DNA from: Caldilineaceae bacterium
Lineage (GTDB): Bacteria; Chloroflexota; Anaerolineae; Caldilineales; Caldilineaceae
Assembly: GCA_023384455.1 (NCBI GenBank)
Contig: JAHDWH010000033.1
Coordinates: 1 to 37,496 of the forward strand
Reading direction: 5' to 3'
Length of the DNA: 37,496 bases
The position numbers and the translations under genes are program-made. Positions 1-6,872 of the stretch are shown in pieces; the stretch's first letter is position 1; every line of letters begins with the position of its first letter. Under the pieces are notes generated by a model, which had not been told where the DNA came from, did no database searches, and was given only the letters and a program-made list of their open reading frames with translations.

Positions 1-432
1 GGGCTGTGGACCTGGGCGGATGACAGCGGGCTGGAGATCGATGCGTTGAACGGGCGGCCTGGGGTACATTCCGCCCGCTATGGGGGGCCGGGGGCCAGCG
101 ACGCGGATAAATACTATAAGGTGCTGAGGGAGATGGCGGATGTGCCCGACGCCCAGCGCACAGCCCGCTTTCGCTGTGTAGTAGCTCTGGCCCAACCTGG
201 CGGACGGGTGGAGACCAGCGACGGCAGGCTGGAAGGGATGATTGCCCGGGAGCCACAGGGCAGCCAGGGCTTTGGCTATGACCCGATTTTCTACATCCCC
301 AGCTTTGGCGCTACCCTGGCCGAGTTGGGACGGGGCGTCAAAAATGAGATCAGTCATCGGGCCGAGGCCGCGGCCAAAGCGCGGCTGCTGCTGGCGCGGA
401 TGGTGGCCCAGGCGGAGGGGAATGAGGAGTAA
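1..432 (+). CDS. rdgB: XTP/dITP diphosphatase (RdgB/HAM1), 5' end outside window
   Basis: The frame is open from base 1, so the start lies upstream of the window. The partial protein begins with the family signature [20 protein letters not shown], which in RdgB/HAM1/Ham1p proteins forms part of the substrate and Mg2+ site. A second signature, [20 protein letters not shown], follows, and then the C-terminal [18 protein letters not shown] helix with the conserved S-H-R. These proteins hydrolyse non-canonical purine triphosphates (ITP, dITP, XTP) to monophosphates in the cytoplasm, cleaning the nucleotide pool. Only about 40-60 N-terminal residues are likely missing. The gene ends with TAA and is convergent with the methyltransferase. 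Identity is confident from the motifs. Confidence 0.93.
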   Translation, partial: GLWTWADDSGLEIDALNGRPGVHSARYGGPGASDADKYYKVLREMADVPDAQRTARFRCVVALAQPGGRVETSDGRLEGMIAREPQGSQGFGYDPIFYIPSFGATLAELGRGVKNEISHRAEAAAKARLLLARMVAQAEGNEE

Positions 433-458
433 AGGGTGGCAGGTAGCAGGCGAGGGGA

Positions 459-506
459 GAAAGGTGAAACGTGAGATCATCCGGGCGATCTCACGTTTCA
501 CCTTTC
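459..506. terminator. Bidirectional hairpin between convergent genes
   Basis: A perfect 20-bp stem (459-478 paired with 487-506) has an 8-nt loop, atccgggc. It lies 27 nt after the rdgB stop and overlaps the stop codon of the minus-strand methyltransferase (505-507). It is rich in GGTGAAA/TTTCACC units, so it is also part of the heptad array. A T-rich stretch follows on the plus strand, so it probably ends transcription from rdgB. Confidence 0.7.
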
Positions 507-526
507 ACCTTTCATTTTTCACCTTT
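459..526. repeat. Inverted heptad array, GGTGAAA type
   Basis: Read on the minus strand from about 526, the sequence runs in 7-nt steps: GGTGAAA, AATGAAA, GGTGAAA, GGTGAAA, CGTGAGA. It then folds back on its own complement at 459-478. The last codons of the methyltransferase (encoding EKVKNER and the TGA stop) are made of these units. Related GGTGA-type arrays lie at 18811-18841/19244-19274 and 31640-31741. Confidence 0.7.
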
Positions 527-1368
527 TCAATTTCCCAGTTTATCCACGCCACATCCGCTTCGCCAAAGCGCTTCGCCATCACCTGCAAGGCTTCCGGGTT
601 GTTGTCGATGAGCGTGCAGTTGCGGCCTAATGCCAGGGCCGATTCGCCGAAACTCCCGCTGCCCGCGAAGAAGTCCAGTAGCCGATCGCCGGGGCGGGAG
701 TGGACCTTTACGATGCGCTCCAGCACCCCCCTGGGCTTTTGGGTGGGGTAGCCGGTCTTCTCTGCGCCGCTGGGGCTGACGATTGTGTGCCACCAGACAT
801 CTGTGGGCGTCTTGCCCCGGGCCGCCTTCTCTGGCCCGACCAGACCGGGGGCCATATAGGGGATGCGGTCTACCTCTTCCAGATGGAACTGGAAATTCTT
901 GGGGTCTTTGCTATACCAGAGGATATTGTCGTGCTTGGCCGGCCACCGCTTTTTGGTGCGCGCGCCGTAGTCGTAGGCCCAGATGATCTCATTCTGGAAG
1001 CAGTCCCGCCCGAAGATGGAGTCCAGCAGGACTTTGCAGTAGTGGACTTCCCGGTAGTCGATGTGAAAAAAGAGGCTGCCGTCGGGTTTGAGCAGGCGAT
1101 AGGCTTCGCGCAGCCGGGGTTCCAGAAAGCCCAAAAAGTCATCAAAAGTATCGTCGTAGGCTCTTGTGCCGATCTTCTCCGTGCGGTAGCGCTTGCCCTG
1201 AAAGCCGGTCCTGTCGCCCTCCGCGTCCTGGACTGTGGAAATCTGTGTCCGCTGCTGGACTTTGCCTGTATTGAAAGGGGGATCGATGTAAATCAGGTCC
1301 ACGGAAGCCGAAGGCAGGTCACGCAGAACGGGCAAGTTATCTCCAAAATAGACAGTCAGTTTTACCAT
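505..1368 (-). CDS. Solitary beta-class DNA methyltransferase (N6-adenine or N4-cytosine)
   Basis: This 287-residue protein has the catalytic motif IV DLIYIDPPFNTGK (about residues 24-36) ahead of the AdoMet-binding motif I LDFFAGSGSFG (about 231-241). That order defines beta-class amino-methyltransferases. The YPTQKP motif (207-212), typical of this class just before motif I, is present. DPPF favours adenine N6 methylation, although N4-cytosine cannot be excluded. The target-recognition region would be about residues 120-200. No restriction nuclease gene is adjacent within the window, so it looks like an orphan or regulatory methylase. The final residues EKVKNER and the TGA stop are encoded by the heptad repeat array, suggesting the native 3' end was altered by the repeat. 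Confidence 0.88.
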   Translation of the reverse strand: MVKLTVYFGDNLPVLRDLPSASVDLIYIDPPFNTGKVQQRTQISTVQDAEGDRTGFQGKRYRTEKIGTRAYDDTFDDFLGFLEPRLREAYRLLKPDGSLFFHIDYREVHYCKVLLDSIFGRDCFQNEIIWAYDYGARTKKRWPAKHDNILWYSKDPKNFQFHLEEVDRIPYMAPGLVGPEKAARGKTPTDVWWHTIVSPSGAEKTGYPTQKPRGVLERIVKVHSRPGDRLLDFFAGSGSFGESALALGRNCTLIDNNPEALQVMAKRFGEADVAWINWEIEKVKNER

Positions 1369-1445
1369 CCCTATTCCACTCTATCCTCCCCTTGTCTCGT
1401 CGGCAGGGTAATGTGCCACTATATCCGCCACTTCCAAAACCCCAA

Positions 1446-2297
1446 TTAGGCATCCATCACCGTAGGTTTGCCAGCTACGCAGGAGGCGCTCACTTCTACA
1501 ATATGCACATCGACCCCAGCTCTCTGCAAATCAACACAGAATTGATCGGGTATGGCATCGTCGGTAATCAGTACATCCAGTTGTTCGATGGCTAACAACT
1601 TCCCCAGGGACTTGGCTCCAAACTTTGTACTATCCATTAGGGCTACGACCCGGTCAGCGTTCTGGGCCATAGCGCGCTTAACCTGTATCTCCAGCAGGCT
1701 GACATCCGTCAAACCCTCGGTCACAGTAATGCCTGTTGCGCTCAGAAAACAGGTACGGGCATTCACATGCTGAAAGTAATCCTCTGCCTGCGGCCCTACA
1801 AAGGTCAGCGCCACATCGCGCAGCATACCGCCACAGCAATAGACGGTGATGTCGGGCAAGAAGCGAACCAATTCGTTCATTGTGCCCAGCCCATTGCCGA
1901 TGACCGTAAGCTGACGGTACTGTTTCAGATATTTGGCCATGGCAACGACGGTTGTGCCCGCCTCCATAAAAATAATATCACCATCGGCGACGAAATGTTG
2001 GCTGGCATACCGGGCGATGGCCTCTTTACGTTCAAGATTTACCACTTTTTTGTTGGCATAGAGAGGCTCTTGGCCCGAGCGCTGTTCAATACGCACCGCC
2101 CCGCCCCGCACCCGGCGCAGGCGTCCGTGTTCTTCCAGTGTGGAGAGATCGCGCCAAATGGTCATTGATGATACATCAAAATGGCCGATCAACTCCTCAA
2201 TCGTAATCTGTCCGTTGCGCTCGACATACGCGACGATTCTGTCGCGTCGCACCTCGGCCAACAGCTTATTGCCCGTACCGTTTGAATTGTCTTGCAT
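1446..2297 (-). CDS. DeoR/GlpR-family sugar-responsive transcriptional regulator
   Basis: This 283-residue protein has an N-terminal winged helix-turn-helix (RRDRIVAYVERNGQITIEEL ... SSMTIWRDLSTLEEHGRLRR, about residues 18-70). The sugar-phosphate-sensing DeoR C-terminal domain follows (about 90-265), with a conserved D-G-D-I-I-F-M-E-A-G-T-T stretch. DeoR proteins usually repress neighbouring sugar-catabolic genes and release DNA when bound to a phosphorylated sugar. A good Shine-Dalgarno sequence, AAGAGGAGACT, directly precedes the ATG. It is divergent from the isomerase/kinase genes, and the two promoters share an inverted cttgttgtac word. Autoregulation together with control of 2724-6506 is therefore likely. 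The exact inducer is unknown. Confidence 0.9.
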   Translation of the reverse strand: MQDNSNGTGNKLLAEVRRDRIVAYVERNGQITIEELIGHFDVSSMTIWRDLSTLEEHGRLRRVRGGAVRIEQRSGQEPLYANKKVVNLERKEAIARYASQHFVADGDIIFMEAGTTVVAMAKYLKQYRQLTVIGNGLGTMNELVRFLPDITVYCCGGMLRDVALTFVGPQAEDYFQHVNARTCFLSATGITVTEGLTDVSLLEIQVKRAMAQNADRVVALMDSTKFGAKSLGKLLAIEQLDVLITDDAIPDQFCVDLQRAGVDVHIVEVSASCVAGKPTVMDA

Positions 2298-2322
2298 AGT
2301 CTCCTCTTGGCACAGGTTGCAG

Positions 2323-2412
2323 GTAACTGCTCACCCTCCCCCACTGTGGAGGAGTCGCTCCAGTTCCCTCCCTGGAATGGGTAGGGGTAGGGGTAGGGTG
2401 AAGTGGCTGAAC
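2323..2412. repeat. Dispersed palindromic element A, copy 1
   Basis: The element starts GTAACTGCTCACCCT and ends with the related inverted sequence ending CAGTTAC, so it has terminal inverted repeats. The core is a diverged form of ctcccccactgtgggggag. Similar copies lie at 17794-18063, 32163-32250 and 35853-35908. This copy lies in the 5' leader of the DeoR gene, between its promoter and its start codon. Confidence 0.7.
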
Positions 2413-2500
2413 AGTTACAGTTGTAGCGTATACATTGCAGCGTACACAGCCTGCGGCGGATGTCAGTAATAAATATCACGTACAACAAGGGATACATCAT

Positions 2501-2529
2501 AATATAACACATCTAAAGGTAAGTGTCAA
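2501..2529 (-). promoter_or_regulatory. Sigma70-type promoter of the DeoR gene
   Basis: Read on the minus strand: TTGACA (2529-2524), a 17-nt spacer, then TATATT (2506-2501). This is a perfect -35 with a near-consensus -10. The predicted start near 2494 leaves a leader of about 200 nt that contains element A. Confidence 0.75.
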
Positions 2530-2610
2530 TTTCTGGGAGATAAAAGGATTGGCCCTGCCTGATTTGGGTCCATTCTTGCAGTCAATAGTTTGAATGTGTT
2601 ATCAACAATG

Positions 2611-2639
2611 TTGACATATGGTATATGATGTACTATCAT
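2611..2639 (+). promoter_or_regulatory. Sigma70-type promoter of the isomerase-kinase genes
   Basis: TTGACA (2611-2616), a 17-nt spacer, then TATCAT (2634-2639). The predicted start near 2646 gives a leader of about 78 nt before the ATG at 2724. An imperfect palindrome overlaps the -35 box. Confidence 0.75.
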
Positions 2640-2723
2640 ACTCTTGTTGTACCGATAGTTGTCCTCGCAGCACCCACTGTTCGTCATTCCTTCACTGTTA
2701 CAGCGATTGGATGGTTATGCTAG

Positions 2724-3323
2724 ATGGCATACCCACTGTTGTGGAATTCTATTCAGTTTGACCCATCTCTTGGCAGGGTCCCAGGCAGGCCTGCGCTCAC
2801 ACGCCGTCTGAGCGACCTACGCGCCGCCTTCGTAAACCAATCAGCGTGCGACCAAATCCTCAACCTCGGCGATCCTGCTGTATATCAGGTTACCCAGATC
2901 GAAGATCAGGAGGGTGAGGGTCAACTTCATTATGGGCTAGGCATCATTATGCCTGGAAAGGTGGGTGACGAGTATTACATGACCAAAGGCCATCTGCACG
3001 CCTGGCGTCCAGCGGCCGAAGTCTATATCGGCTTGCAGGGGCAAGGTTTCATGTTGCTTGAGGACGAGCGAACCGGCAAAAGCACGGCCCTGCCCCTGAG
3101 CGCAGATCGAGTCGTCTATGTGCCTGGGCATACAGCACACCGCACGATTAACACGGGCAACGAAGCGCTCGTCTACTGGGGTATTCTTTCCAGCCAGGCT
3201 GGGCACGACTATGGAGCGAAAGACAGATACGATTTTCGTAAAGTGATTGTAGAAATCGACGGGGAGCCGGTTGTATTGGATCGGGACCAGTATGTGGACA
3301 GGCTGAAAGCGGACAAGCGATGA
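2724..3323 (+). CDS. Cupin-type glucose-6-phosphate isomerase
   Basis: This 199-residue protein has the cupin PGI pattern: GHLHAWRPAAEVYIGLQGQG (metal ligands H90, H92, E99), then PGHTAHRTINTG, where H139 would be the fourth ligand, then AGHDYG near residue 160. This fold is unrelated to classical PGI. It interconverts glucose-6-phosphate and fructose-6-phosphate with a bound divalent metal, mainly in archaea and some bacteria. Its length matches the family (about 190 residues). It is the first gene after the divergent promoter, and its stop overlaps the next start as ATGA at 3320-3323. In this context it may act on a related aldose phosphate instead of glucose-6-phosphate. The Shine-Dalgarno sequence is weak (GGATGG, 2709-2714). 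Confidence 0.85.
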   Translation: MAYPLLWNSIQFDPSLGRVPGRPALTRRLSDLRAAFVNQSACDQILNLGDPAVYQVTQIEDQEGEGQLHYGLGIIMPGKVGDEYYMTKGHLHAWRPAAEVYIGLQGQGFMLLEDERTGKSTALPLSADRVVYVPGHTAHRTINTGNEALVYWGILSSQAGHDYGAKDRYDFRKVIVEIDGEPVVLDRDQYVDRLKADKR

Positions 3324-3718
3324 GCGATTTTGTGGTGAAACCCATTCCTGACGAAAAACCCCCCGTAAGCCAGGTTGTGCGGCCCTGGGGATCGTTCAAG
3401 CAATACGCTTTCAACGAAGAAGTGACGGTAAGTCTAATGACCGTTGCCCCAAACCAGCGCTTGAGCCTCCAATCCCATACCGGTCGAGCCGAGTTGTGGA
3501 TCGTGTTGGATGATGGTTGTGAAATCCAGGTGGGTGAAAAAATACTGCATCCACATGCGGGTAGCGAAATCTGGATTTCGGCGAACAGTAAGCATCGTTT
3601 GACGAGTACAGGGCCTGCGGTACGGGTGCTGGAAGTCGCCTTCGGTAACTGGCAGCAAGCCGATATTATGCGCTACGAAGATGACTACGCACGGCCACAT
3701 GGGGGAGAAAACCCGTGA
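3320..3718 (+). CDS. Stand-alone mannose-6-phosphate isomerase type II-like cupin
   Basis: This 132-residue protein matches the C-terminal isomerase domain of bifunctional ManC/AlgA enzymes. RPWGSF lies at 21-26, LSLQSHTGRAELWIVL at 48-63 (Q51, H53 and E58 as likely metal ligands), KHR at 91-93 supplies the fourth His, and the family-typical EVAFGNWQQADIMRYEDDYA follows at 105-124. The nucleotidyltransferase half of ManC is absent. The expected reaction is mannose-6-phosphate to fructose-6-phosphate or a similar aldose-ketose conversion. Translation is coupled on both sides: ATGA with the upstream gene and GTGA (3715-3718) with the downstream gene. Motif assignment is firm; the true substrate is open. 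Confidence 0.82.
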   Translation: MSDFVVKPIPDEKPPVSQVVRPWGSFKQYAFNEEVTVSLMTVAPNQRLSLQSHTGRAELWIVLDDGCEIQVGEKILHPHAGSEIWISANSKHRLTSTGPAVRVLEVAFGNWQQADIMRYEDDYARPHGGENP

Positions 3719-5520
3719 CCTTACCCAATCCGTGGCGCAAGACAACCCAACATTTGATGCCGAGTCGCCGCCAGGAAATTGCCTCCGGCAGATACAACAT
3801 TTATCCCTCCCATTCACTTGGTCCAGGACACATTGAAGCCGGGTTTTCGGCGTTGGCGCGCCGGATTGCCGGTGCTCAGCAAGTGGTACTGGACGGTTAT
3901 CCGGGCGTGCTGTGGGAGGACTTCCGCTCTCGTCTGGCGGTAGCTCTGTATGCCCTGGGTGTGCATACACACTGGGTGGACGTCGTAGATGCGCAGAAAT
4001 CGACGACAGCGATCTGTGAACTGGTTGATCCCTATCTTGGCGGCGAAGACCCGATTTTCGGTAGCCGTTATCTGGGCGAACTGCTCGATTTTTTTGATCC
4101 TTCCCTCCTGGCTTCTTTACAGCCCAATCCCGACGCTGATCTGAATATCGTGTTTGGCTGCGGCGCGGCGTTGGCCGGTTGGCAAGGCGTGCTTGTATAT
4201 GTGGATGTGCCCAAGAACGAGATCCAATTTCGTCAGCGGGCCGGTAGCATCACCTGTCTGGGGGCGGCACAGATGCTGGCAGCAAAGCCAGCCTACAAAC
4301 GTAGCTACTTCGTCGATTGGGTGGTGGCTGATCGCCACAAACGGGCGATCTTCGACCGCATCGACTGGATTGTCGATGGTCAGCGCCCTGAAGAAATTGT
4401 CTTCGCCACAGGCGATGTGCTGCGCAGCGCTCTCGATGTGATGGCCAACAACTGTTTCCGCGTGCGTCCGTGGTTCGAGCCGGGGCCGTGGGGTGGCCGC
4501 TGGATTCAGGAACGAATGCCCCAGCTTGCCCAGGACGTACCAAACTATGCGTGGTCTTTTGAGTTGATTACGCCCGAGAACGGGTTGGTGCTGGAGAGCG
4601 ACGACTGGCTGCTCGAACATTCGTTTGACTTTCTTATGTATCGCAACCCAGCCGATATTGTGGGTGACAGCGCGGCGGTGTTTGGCTATGAATTTCCGAT
4701 CCGCTTCGATCTTCTGGATACCTTCGGTGGGGGCAACCTATCGGTTCAGTGCCACCCACGGCCAGAATACATCCGACAGCATTTTGGCGAAACCTTTACA
4801 CAGGATGAGACCTATTACATCCTGGACTGCGCCGCGGATGCGCTCTGCTATCTCGGCTTCCAGGAGGACATCGATCCCGATGCGTTTCGCAGCGCTCTGG
4901 AAGAGAGCTTTCGCGAATCGACACCATTGGCCATAGAGCGCTATGTACAGACGCATAAGGTGCAGCGGCATGACCTGCTGCTGATCCCCAATGGTACGGT
5001 CCACTGTTCGGGGATCAACAATCTGGTCCTGGAGATCAGCGCCACACCGTATATCTTTACTTTCAAAATGTACGACTGGCTGCGCCTGGATTTGGAGGGG
5101 AGACAGCGGCCACTCAATATCGAGCGAGCCTTTGAGAATCTCTATTTTGAGCGTAACGGGGCCGGCGTGCGCTCCGAGTTTTTCTCACAGGCGCGGGTGA
5201 TTGATAGCGGCCCTGGCTGGAAGCTGATCCACCAGCCGACACATCAGGTTCATTTCTATGACGTTCAGCGCTACGCCTTGCGTAGTGCTGTGGATGTGCG
5301 TACCGATGGCTCCTGTCAGGTAATGAGTCTGGTTGAAGGGCAGAGCGTGCTGCTCGAAACGGCCAACGGGCTGCGTCAGCGTTTCAATTATGCAGAAACC
5401 TTCGTCGTGCCCGCGGCAGCCGCTGCCTATCGGCTGATCAGTGAAGATGGCTCGCCTATTCAAGTCGTAAAAAGTTTTGTAAAGCCCCGGGCCCAATGGG
5501 TGGATGGAGTGGTGGCATGA
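3715..5520 (+). CDS. Class I mannose-6-phosphate isomerase-like protein with an extra N-terminal domain
   Basis: This 601-residue protein starts at a GTG that overlaps the upstream stop. The C-terminal part (about 250-600) resembles zinc-dependent class I phosphomannose isomerases: PWGGRWIQE near 258, LSVQCHPRPEY at 342-352 (Q345, H347), DETYYIL at 364-370 (E365), and IPNGTVHCSG at 424-433 (H430), giving the four expected ligands. The N-terminal 245 residues are additional. The stretch VVLDGYPGVLWEDFRSRLAV (57-76) looks like a uridine-kinase-like P-loop region in which the GxxxxGKS/T is lost, so it may be a degenerate kinase domain (inference). The usual family length is about 300-400 residues. 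The stop overlaps the kinase start as ATGA (5517-5520). Confidence 0.75.
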   Translation: MTLPNPWRKTTQHLMPSRRQEIASGRYNIYPSHSLGPGHIEAGFSALARRIAGAQQVVLDGYPGVLWEDFRSRLAVALYALGVHTHWVDVVDAQKSTTAICELVDPYLGGEDPIFGSRYLGELLDFFDPSLLASLQPNPDADLNIVFGCGAALAGWQGVLVYVDVPKNEIQFRQRAGSITCLGAAQMLAAKPAYKRSYFVDWVVADRHKRAIFDRIDWIVDGQRPEEIVFATGDVLRSALDVMANNCFRVRPWFEPGPWGGRWIQERMPQLAQDVPNYAWSFELITPENGLVLESDDWLLEHSFDFLMYRNPADIVGDSAAVFGYEFPIRFDLLDTFGGGNLSVQCHPRPEYIRQHFGETFTQDETYYILDCAADALCYLGFQEDIDPDAFRSALEESFRESTPLAIERYVQTHKVQRHDLLLIPNGTVHCSGINNLVLEISATPYIFTFKMYDWLRLDLEGRQRPLNIERAFENLYFERNGAGVRSEFFSQARVIDSGPGWKLIHQPTHQVHFYDVQRYALRSAVDVRTDGSCQVMSLVEGQSVLLETANGLRQRFNYAETFVVPAAAAAYRLISEDGSPIQVVKSFVKPRAQWVDGVVA

Positions 5521-6506
5521 GCGGCTGGTTGCTGGGCATTGACGGCGGTGGCACCCGCACGCGCGCGGCCGTGTGCGGGCCGGATGGGCGCTTGCTCGGG
5601 ATTGGTGTCAGTGGCCCCTCCAATATCGACGACATTGGAATTGAGAACGCCCAGGCCAACCTGGACCAGGCTGTGGCGGCGGCGAGCGCCCAGGCTGGGG
5701 TTGACCGCAGCGATTGCCGGGCCGCTTTCTTGGGGCTGGCTGGCGTCGTGTCGGCGGAGGATCGGGCGCATATCCGCGCCATCGCCACACGGCTTGCCCT
5801 GGCGCCAATCGACCGGATCGGTATCCACCACGACTGTCGCATCGCATTGGCCGGCGCTCTGGAGGGTCGGCGCGGCATTGTGCTCATCGTCGGTACCGGC
5901 TCCTCCTGTTATGGCATAAATGCAGCCGGTGAAGATTGGATGGCCGGTGGACGCGGCCATCTTATTGCGGATGAGGGCAGCAGCTACTGGCTGGGCATCG
6001 AGGCTATGCGCTCTGCGGTCAGGGCGTATGATGGCCGTTGCCAGGCGACGCGACTTATGCCCCTTGTGCTGGCCCATCTGGGGATCGCATCCATAGACGA
6101 GATTTTGCATCGGCTCTACATCGAGGGTATGTCACGCGCTGAAATTGCAGCGCTGGCCCCGGTCGTGATCGCGGCCGCCACGGAAGGTGACAGCACGGCG
6201 CAACAGATCATCTGTCGGGGGATACAGGACCTGGCCGATTGTGTACACGCTGTGGCCGTCAAGCTGAATATGTTGGATACGGCCTGCGAGGTCTGCGCCG
6301 TTGGCGGGCTGTTGCAGGCTGGCCCATTCATCAACAACCCACTTCACTGCGCCATTAAACAGCGCATAGCCAATTGCCAGATACGAGAGGCGGCGCTACC
6401 CCCAGTTTTGGGTGCTCTCATTCTCGCCCTGCAATTGGCAGATGTCCCTATCGAGCCTTCCACAATACAGAGATTACGCGCGGCAGGAAATAAGTTACCG
6501 GTCTGA
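5517..6506 (+). CDS. BadF/BadG/BcrA/BcrD-family sugar kinase (N-acetylglucosamine kinase-like)
   Basis: This 329-residue ASKHA-fold kinase has phosphate-1 motif LLGIDGGGTRTRAAV at the N-terminus, LGLAGV near residue 70, an IVGTGSSCYGINAAGE phosphate-2 region near 130, and GGRGHLIADEGSSYWLG near 150. The last resembles NagK/GlcNAc kinases, and AVGGLLQAG near 260 fits the adenosine motif. It should phosphorylate a hexose or amino sugar with ATP in the cytoplasm. The ATG at 5517 is chosen because it gives the same 4-base ATGA overlap seen between the three upstream genes. It probably supplies the sugar phosphate used by the isomerases. Confidence 0.82.
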   Translation: MSGWLLGIDGGGTRTRAAVCGPDGRLLGIGVSGPSNIDDIGIENAQANLDQAVAAASAQAGVDRSDCRAAFLGLAGVVSAEDRAHIRAIATRLALAPIDRIGIHHDCRIALAGALEGRRGIVLIVGTGSSCYGINAAGEDWMAGGRGHLIADEGSSYWLGIEAMRSAVRAYDGRCQATRLMPLVLAHLGIASIDEILHRLYIEGMSRAEIAALAPVVIAAATEGDSTAQQIICRGIQDLADCVHAVAVKLNMLDTACEVCAVGGLLQAGPFINNPLHCAIKQRIANCQIREAALPPVLGALILALQLADVPIEPSTIQRLRAAGNKLPV

Positions 6507-6872
6507 TTCTGGGAATCGGCCAGACGATGACGGGAAAGCCGAGAGATATTGTGGCCGAGTTTGACATCACAACAATTTGTCTGATTTTCGCAAAATCGTC
6601 TTATGTGAGATGGATCGCTCAACACGAATCGGTTGAACCCGCTCAAACCGAAAATCCCTATTACGGTTTGGAATAGGGAAACTGGCCTGAACAGGATTGT
6701 CGCCCGGATCTGTTTGTGGCTACAGTTACTTCCGATACTTCCGAGCAATCCAATCGACAACATCGGATATCTGATCCAAGGAGGTAAACCTTCCCCAAAA
6801 CCGAATGTCGTCCGGTCCTTTGTCTAATCTGCTTGTCGATCGATATTTTCTTAACCAATTCAGGAGGAAGAA
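6507..6872 (+). other. 366-bp gap before the first ABC importer; no gene seen
   Basis: No coding frame is convincing here. There is an 8-bp hairpin (6655-6662 with 6672-6679) and a second imperfect hairpin around cggttgaacccgctcaaaccg. A TTGACA at 6561-6566 lacks a clear -10 at the right distance. The gap may hold a promoter for the importer, but none can be placed with confidence. Confidence 0.4.

Larger units (their letters stand above)
2480..2652. promoter_or_regulatory. Candidate DeoR operator pair (inverted gtacaacaag / cttgttgtac)
   Basis: gtacaacaag at 2480-2489 is the exact reverse complement of cttgttgtac at 2643-2652. Each copy lies just downstream of the -10 box of one of the two divergent promoters, where a repressor would block initiation. 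The related word atgatgta also lies beside each copy in the same orientation relative to its promoter. A further near-palindrome, tatcaacaatgttgaca (2600-2616), overlaps the -35 of the plus-strand promoter. Binding by the adjacent DeoR protein is inferred. Confidence 0.5.

Noticed and set aside
6561..6590. Promoter with TTGACA at 6561 for the first importer
   Set aside because: No acceptable -10 hexamer lies 16-18 bases downstream.
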